A program made the position numbers and the translations under genes. This document shows positions 34,710 through 42,762 of a stretch of DNA of 64,000 bases, in pieces. The notes under the pieces are model-generated. The model was given only the letters and a program-made list of their open reading frames with translations. It searched no databases and had not been told where the DNA came from. This stretch comes from Dehalococcoidia bacterium (lineage in GTDB: Bacteria > Chloroflexota > Dehalococcoidia > Lucifugimonadales > Lucifugimonadaceae): positions 1-64,000 of the forward strand of contig JANQQP010000012.1 of NCBI GenBank assembly GCA_028285005.1, read 5' to 3'. How positions within the stretch are numbered: the first letter of the stretch is position 1; the number at the start of each line of letters is the position of its first letter.

Positions 34710-35000
34710 TCAGCCCCGTACATCAGCCATGCGATGGCACTTGCGATGGCTAACTTGCGCCCCGTTTACCGTCCGAACCACCCTCACCCTCGCCGTCTCG
34801 AATTTGCGTAGTCCCAGTCCATCCATCCTGATCGCAAGGTCTGCCAGTGAAAGCTCTAGCCGTTTGCGCATCAGTTCCTTCTGATCAGGCCTGATGTCCT
34901 CGTCCAGCCAGGCCTGCATCATCAGAGCGTTCCCCGCGTGACCCTCCAGCGTGTCGCTCATCCAGGAAGGCTCGTTCCATTTCCGGTGAGTTGCTGACAT
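34710..35000 (-). CDS. Small uncharacterised accessory protein
   Basis: A 96-residue basic protein, MSATHRKWNEPSWMSD at the start and a helical middle (DIRPDQKELMRKRLELSLADLAIRMDGLGLRKFE). ATG 35000 has GAGGGAG close upstream, so the short form is chosen over the longer open frame. No family recognised. It follows the Cro-like gene on the minus strand and probably belongs to the same module. Confidence 0.5.
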   Translation of the reverse strand: MSATHRKWNEPSWMSDTLEGHAGNALMMQAWLDEDIRPDQKELMRKRLELSLADLAIRMDGLGLRKFETARVRVVRTVNGAQVSHRKCHRMADVRG

Positions 35001-35055
35001 AGCTGGTCTCCCTCGCCTTCCAACACATCGGACCCGAACGAACAGTCGATTAGGG

Positions 35056-35283
35056 TCACTTTCGAACTTCGCTCTCCGCCTCTCGCCTCGACATGGATGC
35101 AACCAACCTGCTGAGCGCTGCGCGGTAGTCATCGACTGTCAGGCCGTAAGGAAGAGGGGTTCCGTAGAGCTCGAAACGCGAGAGCGCTCCGGAATCGACA
35201 CCAAGCTTTGTAGCCACGTCCTTAGCCGGAACCCGCGCCTTCCTCCGTTCCAACCGGAGTCTCATGTGGACCGTTTTGGTCAT
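35056..35283 (-). CDS. Small Cro/XRE-like HTH protein
   Basis: A 75-residue protein with an XRE-type helix-turn-helix: LRLERRKARVPAKDVATKLGVDSGALSRFELYGTPLP. It is divergent from the S24-type repressor starting at 35370, separated by 86 bp. This cro/cI-like layout is typical of prophage or mobile-element switches. The start at 35283 removes an unsupported N-terminal extension. Confidence 0.68.
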   Translation of the reverse strand: MTKTVHMRLRLERRKARVPAKDVATKLGVDSGALSRFELYGTPLPYGLTVDDYRAALSRLVASMSRREAESEVRK

Positions 35284-35369
35284 CAATTCACCCGATTTGT
35301 TCAATGACTTACCGAAACGGGAATATACGATACGACGAACACTACTCCCGGCATGGCGGATTGTCAAAT
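35284..35369. promoter_or_regulatory. Divergent control region between Cro-like and S24-type genes
   Basis: 86 bp of AT-rich sequence between two divergent HTH genes, with GAATATACGATACG and CAAATATGACATATGAG stretches that could hold promoters. No perfect operator repeat is obvious by eye. Confidence 0.45.
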
Positions 35370-36038
35370 ATGACATATGAGTTCACAATGTGGGATATGC
35401 CAGATCAGCATGAATATACCGGCAGTGTGGAGGTTGGGGCGAGGCTGCAGAAGGCACGAATCGCCGCCGGTCTGACTCAGCGCCAGGCCCTCCAGGCCCT
35501 GGGCAGAGACCCCTACAACACCAGCTGGATCTCCAACAAAGAGACAGGCAAGCGGAACCTGAACCCTGACGAGTTGGCCGCATTCGCCAGGCTTTACAGG
35601 GTCACGACCGATTCTCTTGTTGGCGTCGACACGAGCGGGCCTGAAAACGTCCTGGCACGTCTTGGCGCCATCTCTGAATCACTGGTCGCTGTGCCGGTCT
35701 ATGACATGGAGGCGCACGCCGGGTTCGCATCGGGATCGGTGCGGGACTACTCGTACCGAAACCCACCGCCCACAGCCGTGAGCAAACACCTGGTTGCCAT
35801 CACTGTGCGAGGCGACTGCCTGGTGCCAGATGTGATGGACGGCTACTTCATAGTTGTCGACACGGAACGGACAGCCAAAGCAGGCGACATCATCGTCATC
35901 TCAGAGGGCGAGGAAGTTCACGTGTGCCGGCTGGAGCAGCGCGGAAAAAGACTTGTCGCCACCAACAACGACGGCACCATGGACCTCGAGACAGTCCGCA
36001 TCGAAGGCGTCGTGATCCAGATCAGTCGCGACCTTTAG
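35370..36038 (+). CDS. S24-like phage repressor with Cys in place of Ser-Lys dyad
   Basis: About 222 residues. The N-terminal XRE helix-turn-helix is VGARLQKARIAAGLTQRQALQALG...NTSWISNKETGKRN. The C-terminal LexA/S24-like domain follows AHAGFASG (an Ala-Gly cleavage-like site) and TVRGDCLVPDVMDGYFIVVD. In active family members the motif is GDSM-P and a Lys lies in the V-K-R-L strand. Here the Ser is Cys and the Lys is Cys (VHVCRL). The fold is therefore kept while the classic self-cleavage dyad is lost. It is probably the master repressor of a prophage remnant or mobile element. Confidence 0.75.
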   Translation: MTYEFTMWDMPDQHEYTGSVEVGARLQKARIAAGLTQRQALQALGRDPYNTSWISNKETGKRNLNPDELAAFARLYRVTTDSLVGVDTSGPENVLARLGAISESLVAVPVYDMEAHAGFASGSVRDYSYRNPPPTAVSKHLVAITVRGDCLVPDVMDGYFIVVDTERTAKAGDIIVISEGEEVHVCRLEQRGKRLVATNNDGTMDLETVRIEGVVIQISRDL

Positions 36039-36233
36039 CCCGGCTTCGAACTGCTCGCACGCATCGCGCCGACTTCACTTCTCCGCCGCGCCGTGGCGCC
36101 GCCAGACCTCGCCGGCGGTCTTAGCGCCGTGCCATCCCCGCCTGCTACGGAACCAGAGGCACACCCTGAGCACACCTTTTGCACACCTTCGCCTGTCAAA
36201 CTGCGGCCCTCACAGATTCAAGGGGAATGTGAC

Positions 36234-36425
36234 ATGGAATCGGTGTACTGGTATGACGATCGCGTCGTAGCAGTCGTAGCGAATGGGGATGAAGGGGACG
36301 GAATTCGAAAAGGCGACTTGCTCTTGATGGACGTGGAGACGCTATCTCCGATCGCTGTAGTGACATACACAGCCGACGCCGCAGACGAGGCGAGAAACCG
36401 CCGCGAGGCTGAAGCAGATGCGTGA
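36234..36425 (+). CDS. Small acidic uncharacterised protein
   Basis: A 63-residue protein, beta-rich at first (VYWYDDRVVAVVANGDEGDG) and helical and charged at the end. AGGGGA lies nine bases before the ATG. No family recognised. It lies between the repressor and the first tRNA-Gln fragment, so it marks the edge of the phage-like module. Confidence 0.5.
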   Translation: MESVYWYDDRVVAVVANGDEGDGIRKGDLLLMDVETLSPIAVVTYTADAADEARNRREAEADA

Positions 36426-36451
36426 ATTCGGTCGGACCTGCGGCATCAAAC

Positions 36452-36495
36452 TGGTTCCCGGGCCAGGATTCGGACCTGGATTAGAGGATGCGAAG
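36452..36495 (-). mobile_element. Attachment-site copy A: 3' fragment of tRNA-Gln
   Basis: 44 bp matching the 3' end of tRNA-Gln(TTG) at 43781-43824, including the CCA end, with four mismatches. There is no 5' half, so it is not a gene. It shares the variant GGATGCGAAG with copy B, as expected for the two direct repeats flanking one inserted unit (36452-38185). Confidence 0.78.
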
Positions 36496-36612
36496 AACTG
36501 TTCCGCCCGTCTGGTAGTTAATCGGTGCTCAGTATGACTGCAACAGGAGTCGTGCGGAAGATGTCTGGTGGGTAACAGGTCGACTGTCAGATCGCTTGGC
36601 TATACAGTTACC
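36496..36612. repeat. Conserved distal end of element E3
   Basis: A gap-free stretch of about 117 bp that matches 42604-42720 at roughly four in five positions by eye, with almost all differences being transitions. Both copies directly adjoin a tRNA-Gln 3' fragment on its 5' side. It is likely a recombination-arm or end sequence of the element. Confidence 0.7.
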
Positions 36613-37114
36613 ACTTCTTTTTAACCAAACAAGAGATCGGAATTCGACAAATAGGCAAAAAGAGGGTGCCACGCTTCAACTACCTGTGAAAGGCTTCAGC
36701 GGTCGAGAAGACAATCGCAAGTCGCCTGGGCGGCGCTGCACGAACCGGTACGCCTCTTCCTGTATGCGTACTGACCTGCTCGCTATACAGAACATTCTCG
36801 CGGGCCAAAGGATTCTTCAGTTAGTTGTTTGAACTAGCCGCCTGGAGATTCTTACTGAGACAACTTTCCAAGTACAGATAAAAGGTTACTTGCAAGAGAT
36901 CTTCAACAGATTCAGGGTTTCAGCCTGAAGCCCGTTCACCCCGATACGGTTACTTCCAAAAGTATTTGGATTATGTAAACCTCCTTGGATGCTCAAGTGG
37001 GTATGCCCACTCGCTGACGATTATGGTTCAGAGTTCGACAAGCATTCATAGCGCTTGCGATTCGTCCAGGTTTCGTTATTGTCACCCAACGTTAGTGCTC
37101 GGGGTCATATGAGC
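36613..37114. other. Gene-poor interior of element E3
   Basis: About 500 bp, more AT-rich than the flanks. A 78-residue open frame crosses its left part but has no supporting feature. I see no RNA gene or clear repeat here. Confidence 0.45.
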
Positions 37115-37843
37115 TTACTCATTGCCCGCTGATCGGGCTGTCGCTTGGCCAAAAAAGTAACCCAAGACGACAAGGAAAGCACTTGAGATGATTTCGGTGA
37201 CTGCGGTGCCTACAAACATTGCGACCACGAACACTGGAGCGAAAATCAAAAGCAAAATCCCGCCCACAACGGCAGCGATAGTGTCGCGTCCGACCAATGT
37301 TCGAATTCGCTGCGTCCCTGCGTTATGCCGGTCTATCTTGACACGAGTCATTTCTAGCTCGAATTCAAGTTCTGCAGATCGTCTCTGAGCCTCAACGAGC
37401 TGAGCTTGGTGTTCGAGTTCTGCACGCTGGAGCTTTAGCTCCTCAACCCTATTTTCGGACTGTTCAGTTGCCTCCGTGCTGGTATCGCCAGCCGACTGGA
37501 GTTCAGCGACTTCGCTCTGCGCCTCGCTCAAGTCGCTATCCAGTTCGGACTTCAAGGCTGCAACAATCTGGCTCTTTCTTGCTAATAGATAAGGCCGAGT
37601 ATCTATGCTCTTGAGAACCGTCCTGCCTTCGACGGTCTCAGATATTAATTCTGTTTCGAACCCTTTCGCATTCGGGTCTGAAATGATCTCGTCGATCTTA
37701 CTTAGCGCATCCACAAGTTCGCGCCCACTCATTTCACCCACGTCATTCTGCCCCAACCCTACCGACGCCAGTTTCTGTTCCGCTTTTTGAGCTTGTTCAT
37801 TGAACGGGGCCAAGGCTGAGGCAAGCCAATCCCAAAATCCCAT
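37115..37843 (-). CDS. E3 cargo: coiled-coil membrane protein
   Basis: A 242-residue protein. It begins with an amphipathic MGFWDWLASALAPF, then a soluble region, a long charged coiled coil at about residues 85-170 (SEVAELQSAGD...RVEELKLQRAELEHQ) and two C-terminal membrane helices (IAAVVGGILLLIFAPVFVVAMF and EIISSAFLVVLGYFFG). No enzymatic motif is seen. The layout recalls membrane-acting effectors of phage-defence cargo (inference only). It follows the small conserved ORF of the element by 68 bp and is more AT-rich than core genes. Confidence 0.68.
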   Translation of the reverse strand: MGFWDWLASALAPFNEQAQKAEQKLASVGLGQNDVGEMSGRELVDALSKIDEIISDPNAKGFETELISETVEGRTVLKSIDTRPYLLARKSQIVAALKSELDSDLSEAQSEVAELQSAGDTSTEATEQSENRVEELKLQRAELEHQAQLVEAQRRSAELEFELEMTRVKIDRHNAGTQRIRTLVGRDTIAAVVGGILLLIFAPVFVVAMFVGTAVTEIISSAFLVVLGYFFGQATARSAGNE

Positions 37844-37911
37844 TGTGTCCTTCTTTTAGCCGTGTCCGATGAATTGCAATTGTTGCAGTTCCAAGGCAAA
37901 AATAGCACAAC

Positions 37912-38154
37912 TCATTCAACTATGACGACGTATTCCCAATTCTCTCGTCTCTGCTTCTGCCAGAGGGTTATCTGCCCAAGCAGCGGCTTGATCAGTTTTG
38001 GTTCACTGATGCACCGCGCTCTGTCTGTCGCGTCCAAGCCGGTGAAGACGCGGTGCGTTATCGTCTCTAGCCATTCGCGTGACTTGACCCTGCTGCTGGA
38101 CTGGTCGAATGAGGTCTGTGGGGCACCCGTGGACTGGCAGAGCGTATAGCTCAA
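37912..38154 (-). CDS. E3 conserved small ORF next to the attachment site
   Basis: An 80-codon ORF (TTG start at 38154; the true start may be internal). The segment from REWLETITHRVFTGL to SEPKLIKP aligns without gaps to EWPEMTMRRVSTDV...NEPRLIEP of the small ORF in E1, about 14 of 31 residues identical. Nucleotide differences concentrate at third positions, so it is probably translated. In both elements it lies directly next to the tRNA-proximal repeat and upstream of the cargo gene. Confidence 0.55.
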   Translation of the reverse strand: MSYTLCQSTGAPQTSFDQSSSRVKSREWLETITHRVFTGLDATDRARCISEPKLIKPLLGQITLWQKQRRENWEYVVIVE

Positions 38155-38185
38155 TCAGCTAGGCGATCTGACGAGTGACCTGATC

Positions 38186-38229
38186 TGGTTCCCGGGCCAG
38201 GATTCGAACCCGGATTGGCGGATGCGAAG
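38186..38229 (-). mobile_element. Attachment-site copy B: 3' fragment of tRNA-Gln
   Basis: 44 bp matching the tRNA-Gln 3' end with four mismatches, again without the 5' half. It pairs with copy A through the shared GGATGCGAAG variant. Confidence 0.78.
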
Positions 38230-38255
38230 AAAATGTTCCAGCCGTTTCGTGAGAA

Positions 38256-38284
38256 GGTAGAGATTGCTGTGTTGGATCTCTACC
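38256..38284. repeat. 9-bp inverted repeat downstream of the winged-helix gene
   Basis: GGTAGAGAT (38256-38264) and ATCTCTACC (38276-38284) form a perfect stem with an 11-nt loop. It lies about 115 bp after the minus-strand winged-helix gene and has no T-run. The interval 37844-38398 otherwise holds only the small ORF and copy B. Confidence 0.5.
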
Positions 38285-38398
38285 GCTTCGCGGGCCGAGC
38301 CTTAACCGCCTAATTGCATCAAAGCAACTTCTGATTGTTCTTAGTGAAGCGAGACTGTGTTGAGCGAATTACCCCGTTTAGTACTTAGATCTCCAACT

Positions 38399-38947
38399 CT
38401 ACCGAACCTGTCCCTGCACCGGTTGGTGGCCTGAACCGCGAAGCGTCTTGTCCGGTCCCACTTTCAAGCGATAACCAACAGTGCGCACCGATTGCAACTC
38501 GCACGCGCCGTCATCAGCCGAAGCTCTGTTGATCTTTGCCCTGAGCCGAGACATGTAGACTTTGAGATTCGCGTGTTTTCCGCCTGAAGGTCCGTACGCA
38601 ATCCTGCTCAAATCATCGTGAGCCACAACCTTTCCAGCGTACCGCACCAATTCGCGCATGATCTTGTACTCAGACGGCGATAGCATCACTTCGCCCCTAC
38701 CTATGAAAACGCGTCTTCTTCCGTGATCGACCGTTAAGGGCCCCACCGTCAGGACGTCGTCAGGTGCCCATCCAAAATCGTTAGGGGGCGGACCCAGCGC
38801 CGAATACACCCGCACTTGATCCGACACCTCCTGGATGAGTTCGGTAAGTTGCTGAATCCTGTTGGCCAGGACCATGAGAGGTATGTCCCACTCTCGAGAT
38901 GGAACAGTTGAGACAGCTTGGAGGAGATGATCTTGCTGTGAGTTCAT
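38399..38947 (-). CDS. OmpR/PhoB-type winged-helix protein without receiver domain
   Basis: A 182-residue protein. The N-terminal 60 residues are helical (VLANRIQQLTELIQEVSDQV). A Trans_reg_C winged helix follows: LTVGPLTVDHGRRRVFIGRGEVMLSPSEYKIMRELVRYAGKVVAHDDLSRIAYG and YMSRLRAKIN...VRTVGYRLKVG. There is no phospho-acceptor Asp domain, so it is not a classical response regulator. An AGGAA precedes ATG 38947. It may regulate the neighbouring chemoreceptor or element genes. Confidence 0.8.
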   Translation of the reverse strand: MNSQQDHLLQAVSTVPSREWDIPLMVLANRIQQLTELIQEVSDQVRVYSALGPPPNDFGWAPDDVLTVGPLTVDHGRRRVFIGRGEVMLSPSEYKIMRELVRYAGKVVAHDDLSRIAYGPSGGKHANLKVYMSRLRAKINRASADDGACELQSVRTVGYRLKVGPDKTLRGSGHQPVQGQVR

Positions 38948-39069
38948 GTTGCTTATATTCCTGTGTTCCCCGTTGCCATCAACCGGGAACTCTCTCGATT
39001 AGGCCTGCTCACCGAGAGTCTTCGAACGACCCGCTCAGCACGGGCCGCGGCTGCGGCATATCACCGGAC

Positions 39070-39459
39070 TCACGTGTGAGGTCTCCGCCTCTGAGAACGC
39101 TTCGACCTTTGGTGCGATCTATTCTCTTGCTCGCGCGCCCGGCGAGCGGTCATGCTCGCTGCAGCCACTGGTGTCAGCTGCTGAACCTCGGCGACAGTAA
39201 GAACCTCGTCTGAAGGAGGGCGAACGGGACCTGTGACCTGGAGGCTGGTCCCGTTGTCGTTGCGCTTCAAGGTCAGCATGGACCCGGATTCGGCGCTGGT
39301 CAGGAATTCAATCAGTTCAACGAAAACGGTGGCCCCCAGGGATCGGTTAACTTCGTAGACAAGGCACCAACCGCCAAGTTGTGTACATCTCGGCCATTCG
39401 TCTGTCGTGTCGTCGGAGGCATGAGTTGGATATTCTCGTCTCGCCTCGCTTTTGTTCAT
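39070..39459 (-). CDS. Uncharacterised basic protein
   Basis: About 129 residues. ATG 39459 has a strong AGGAGGAGA upstream and is preferred to the longer frame. The centre (GGWCLVYEVNRSLGATVFVELIEFL) is followed by SGSMLTLKRNDNGTSLQVTGPV and a very basic tail (ARREQENRSHQRSKRSQRRR-like). No family is recognised. It lies between the winged-helix gene and the chemoreceptor on the same strand. Confidence 0.55.
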   Translation of the reverse strand: MNKSEARREYPTHASDDTTDEWPRCTQLGGWCLVYEVNRSLGATVFVELIEFLTSAESGSMLTLKRNDNGTSLQVTGPVRPPSDEVLTVAEVQQLTPVAAASMTARRAREQENRSHQRSKRSQRRRPHT

Positions 39460-39679
39460 ACTGAATCTCCTCCTGGCTTTGATGGCGCTTAGACTCAAAC
39501 TTCGATCTCAAGCCATTTAGTGCTCCTTTGTTCGGCTAAGAGTGCCGATTATTTGTTCGCCGTTACGGCGGGCGACTTTCGGTCCGTCCACTAACCAGCA
39601 ACCGGGTGTTCCGCCGGGAGCGCTGCGATTCGGCTCCAGACCGCACTGACGGTTCTTCTCTGGGCTGCCAGTAATGCAC

Positions 39680-39734
39680 CACTTACCTGGACAGTGCTCC
39701 GAAAAACGTATCGTTCCGGCTGTCCAGGTAAGTG
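39680..39734. repeat. Perfect 15-bp inverted repeat after the chemoreceptor gene
   Basis: CACTTACCTGGACAG (39680-39694) and CTGTCCAGGTAAGTG (39720-39734) are perfect complements with a 25-nt spacer, ending 18 bp after the minus-strand stop at 39753. There is no T-run on either side. It could be a processing or stabilising hairpin, a protein-binding site or a mobile-element end. Confidence 0.7.
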
Positions 39735-39752
39735 ATGCCCCTTTCGCGCCGA

Positions 39753-41972
39753 CTATGCTGCATCCTCCCCAAGTTCAAAGGACAACGATTCTTCACTCTC
39801 TTCGGAGTTAGCAGAAGCCTCAGCATCCACAACCGGTACGTTTCCCGGCTGTGTTTTGTCGTCGGCCAGCTTGAACGCCGATACGGCGTTCGAAAGGTCG
39901 AGCGCCATGTCGGAAACGGCTGACGACGATGCCACAACCTCTTCCGCCTGCGCCCCCATCTCTTCGGACGCAGCGGACATCTCCTCGGCAGAGGCGCTGT
40001 TCTGCTCTGCAATTTCGGAGACAGATGCCACGGCCGAACCTACCTCTCCTGACTTGGCAGTCATCTCTTCAGCCGTCGCTGAGTTGCGTTCTGTGATCAC
40101 GCTAACTGCGTCAACGGTGCTGACCATCTTCTCTGCGGATCCAGCCATTCCTTTGGAGGTCTCAGAGATCTTCTTTATCTGGTCTGATACAGACTTCACG
40201 GCTTCCTGAATGCGCTCCAATGCCTTCCCTGCGCCATCTGCAAGTTCCGCACCGCTGGCAACTTCCTGCGTGCCGTCATCAGTAGCCTTGACAGACTCCT
40301 CGACGCCGCTCTGAACGTTTTCAATTAGTGAAGCGATTTCAGAAGTGGCGCTGGAAACCCTCTCGGCCAATTGCCTCACTTCGTCCGCAACGACGGCGAA
40401 ACCGCGACCCTGCTCACCTGCCCGCGCTGCCTCAATAGCGGCGTTCAACGCAAGCAGATTCGTCTGGGCAGCTATGTCATCGATGACAGCCACGATCTTG
40501 CCGATTTCAGCCGATCGCTCCCCGAGCTCGTTGACCTTGCTGTTGACGGTGCCGACAGCCTCGCTGATCCGGCTCATTCCATCGACAGTTTTCCTGACCA
40601 TCTCGTGGCCTTCTTCGGCAGCTTCGATGGTCTCTTTCGCCCCATCGGAAGCGCTCTGAGCTGCATCGGAAACTCCACCCGCAGATTGGGCCACTTCCGC
40701 AACGATCTCTGTTGCTGCGGCCACGTTGACCGCCTGTTCCTGGCTACCGCTCGAGACTTGGGCGATCGCATCGTCAAGTTCCTTGAGCGAAGTTCCGATC
40801 TGCTGCATGCTTCCAGCCTGCTCACCAGCACCCTTCGCGACGTCCTGGGCACTCGCGGCGATACCCTGAGTTGCATTCCCCGTCTGTTCGGCGGCGTCCG
40901 ACAGTTGCCCACTCGCTCCCGTCATTTCCGTCGCCGTGTTTGAAACCCTTTCCACGATTTCACGAAGGTTGGCAATCATCGTGGAGAAAGAGGTCCCGAG
41001 CGCATCTCTCTCTGAGGCCGGCGTGACAGTCAGAGTGAGATCTCCGTCAGCCATCAGGTTCGCCGAACTGGCCATCTCCTGCAGATACTGGATCATCTTG
41101 GAGAATGAGTTCCCGAGAGCGTCTCGCTCTGAAATGGCGGTGACCTCCGTTGAGAGGTCTCCGGCCGAGATGGTCTCGGCGGACTCTGCCATATCCTTCA
41201 GGTAAGTGATCATGGCTCCGAAAGACTGAGACATGGCTCCGAGCTCATCGGAAGAGTTGATGTTGACCTCGGTGTCCAGGTCACCAACGGCGATCTTTTC
41301 GAGGCCGTCCCTGATCTGTCCGATGCCGGTCACGAGACTCCTGGTGATCAGAAACGCGCTCGCTATACCGACGACGATCGCAATCGCCGCCAGGATGATC
41401 AGCATCGTCCTGGCGCTGGTCTCAGTAGATGCAGCCGAATCAGCCGCGGCTTGAGCAGTCGTTCGCGTCTCAGTGGCGAATTGGCCTACCGCTTCCAAAG
41501 CGGCGTTAAACGCTTGGCCGCCGATCCCGTAAAGAGCGGCGTTGGAAGCGGCCGCGAAATCGCCTTTGTCGGCGTTACCGATCACACCCTTATCTCGGGC
41601 CGCGTACCAGGATGTGATGTCGGCCTCGGTTTCGTCCAGCAGAGTGATCTGTTGCTCGGTCAGGCCGGATTGAGCACGCAGATCTTCAAGGTCTGACACG
41701 ATGGCTTCTTCAAGCCTGGCCAGCTTGGCGCTGGCATCGGCACGTCGCTCGACCGGCGCCATCGGGTATTCGAGAATCGCCTCACGCATGAGCAACATGT
41801 CTCTACGGAGGATGCCCGTCTTCGTCTCTGTCACCAGATTTTCTGCAAACAGCAGATCGGCTTGATTGCCGACCTGGCCGATCTGGATGGTTGCCGTGAT
41901 CCCGATCACGACGAGGGCGACTAGCAAAACCCCAAACGCTCCGAAGAGCTTAGTCTTGATGCTCATTCTCAT
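39753..41972 (-). CDS. Methyl-accepting chemotaxis protein
   Basis: A 739-residue transmembrane chemoreceptor. TM1 is [19 protein letters not shown], an extracytoplasmic four-helix region follows, and TM2 is [21 protein letters not shown]. Then come about three tandem HAMP-like units ([50 protein letters not shown]) and the signalling hairpin with [37 protein letters not shown] split in two by the tip. ATG 41972 has GGAGG eight bases upstream. No che or flagellar genes are in the window, so it may signal to a distant or type IV pilus system. Confidence 0.92.
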   Translation of the reverse strand: MRMSIKTKLFGAFGVLLVALVVIGITATIQIGQVGNQADLLFAENLVTETKTGILRRDMLLMREAILEYPMAPVERRADASAKLARLEEAIVSDLEDLRAQSGLTEQQITLLDETEADITSWYAARDKGVIGNADKGDFAAASNAALYGIGGQAFNAALEAVGQFATETRTTAQAAADSAASTETSARTMLIILAAIAIVVGIASAFLITRSLVTGIGQIRDGLEKIAVGDLDTEVNINSSDELGAMSQSFGAMITYLKDMAESAETISAGDLSTEVTAISERDALGNSFSKMIQYLQEMASSANLMADGDLTLTVTPASERDALGTSFSTMIANLREIVERVSNTATEMTGASGQLSDAAEQTGNATQGIAASAQDVAKGAGEQAGSMQQIGTSLKELDDAIAQVSSGSQEQAVNVAAATEIVAEVAQSAGGVSDAAQSASDGAKETIEAAEEGHEMVRKTVDGMSRISEAVGTVNSKVNELGERSAEIGKIVAVIDDIAAQTNLLALNAAIEAARAGEQGRGFAVVADEVRQLAERVSSATSEIASLIENVQSGVEESVKATDDGTQEVASGAELADGAGKALERIQEAVKSVSDQIKKISETSKGMAGSAEKMVSTVDAVSVITERNSATAEEMTAKSGEVGSAVASVSEIAEQNSASAEEMSAASEEMGAQAEEVVASSSAVSDMALDLSNAVSAFKLADDKTQPGNVPVVDAEASANSEESEESLSFELGEDAA

Positions 41973-42008
41973 CCGATTTTCCTCCGGATATGACCGCACA
42001 ACCGGAAC

Positions 42009-42049
42009 AAAAAAAGGGCACGTCAGACCGAAGTCTGGCGTGCCCTTTT
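42009..42049. terminator. Bidirectional terminator-like hairpin upstream of the chemoreceptor
   Basis: GGGCACG-T-CAGAC (42016-42028) pairs with GTCTG-G-CGTGCCC (42033-42045) around a CGAA loop (UUCG on the minus strand). A7 precedes it, so the minus-strand RNA ends in T7; the plus-strand RNA ends in TTTT. It lies 37 bp before the chemoreceptor ATG, so on the minus strand it would interrupt the mRNA leader. Confidence 0.7.
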
Positions 42050-42559
42050 GTGTGTGCACAGTTGGCGCTCGACCATCAGTGGCCAAAACGCGCGATCTTA
42101 AGTTCTAACCGGCACCTACATCAAGGTGTCGCGGTCGTTGTTGGTGTTTACGGATTCCTTGTTGTGATCGAGCCTCATGCGGCTGGTGATCGCAGTGTAA
42201 CGGTGATGGCACAGATTGCACGTACCGCCGTTCGAGCCATTGTCACAATTTGGTGACGGACCCGGCTTAGGGGTTCCCCCCAAAACGCTCTAGGTATAAG
42301 CATCAACCGCCGACATAATAAACGGTTTAGCGTCAACCGCCAGTCACAAAAAGTTCTCCATAGACACCCGATAAAATCAGGCCAGTGGCCGGGTATTCAC
42401 AGGTGACCTGTCTCAATCCAGCGGCACTATTCAGTAACTGGAGTCCGGCGTGTCGGAGGCCGAAACATGTCGGAGGATTCGAAACTTCTGGCGTTCCGAT
42501 TGCGCAGGAGATCGGTCGTTTGCGAGCCTGGCTTCGCCGGCATTTCGGCTCGGATTGGC
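42050..42559. other. Intergenic stretch upstream of the chemoreceptor
   Basis: About 510 bp with no convincing gene. It contains the presumed promoter of the chemoreceptor transcript and two imperfect TCAACCGCC repeats near 42303 and 42333. I see no RNA gene. Confidence 0.45.
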
Positions 42560-42603
42560 TGGTTCCCGGGCCAGGATTCGAACCTGGATTGGAGGATTCA
42601 AAG
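42560..42603 (-). mobile_element. Attachment-site copy C: 3' fragment of tRNA-Gln, identical to the tRNA
   Basis: 44 of 44 bp are identical to the 3' end of the intact tRNA-Gln at 43781-43824. The 5' half is missing. With the tRNA itself it forms the direct repeats that bound E1. The perfect identity suggests that E1 is the most recent insertion in the array. Confidence 0.82.
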
Positions 42604-42720
42604 AACTGTTCCACCGGTCCGGTAGGTAGTCGGCGCTCAGTATGGCTGCAACTGGAATCGCGCGGAAGCTGTCTGGTGGATAATGGGCCAGTTGTCGGGT
42701 CGCTTGGCTACATAGTTGCT
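42604..42720. repeat. Conserved distal end of element E1
   Basis: Homologous without gaps to 36496-36612, next to copy C just as that one is next to copy A. Shared landmarks include GCTCAGTATG, CGCGGAAG/CGTGCGGAAG, TGTCTGGTGG and TCGCTTGGCTA. Confidence 0.7.
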
Positions 42721-42762
42721 ACATTTTTCGTGTCGATCAAGGGAGATCCTGACGAAGGCCAA

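Larger units (their letters stand above)
36452..38185 (-). mobile_element. Miniature cargo element E3 (tRNA-Gln associated)
   Basis: A 1.73-kb unit bounded by matching 44-bp tRNA-Gln fragments (copies A and B). From the tRNA-proximal side it contains a small ORF homologous to that of E1, a cargo gene for a coiled-coil membrane protein, and a distal end homologous to that of E1. No integrase or other mobility gene is inside, so it would move in trans. Confidence 0.65.

Noticed and set aside
42050-42260. Cyclic di-GMP riboswitch upstream of the chemoreceptor
   Set aside because: No conserved GEMM core or receptor motifs could be found in the leader.
42296-42345. Possible CRISPR or short direct repeats (TCAACCGCC)
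   Set aside because: Only two or three imperfect copies with no regular spacing and no cas genes.
36452-42603. Three additional tRNA-Gln genes
   Set aside because: Only the 3' 44 bases are present in each; the acceptor 5' strand, D arm and anticodon 5' stem are missing.
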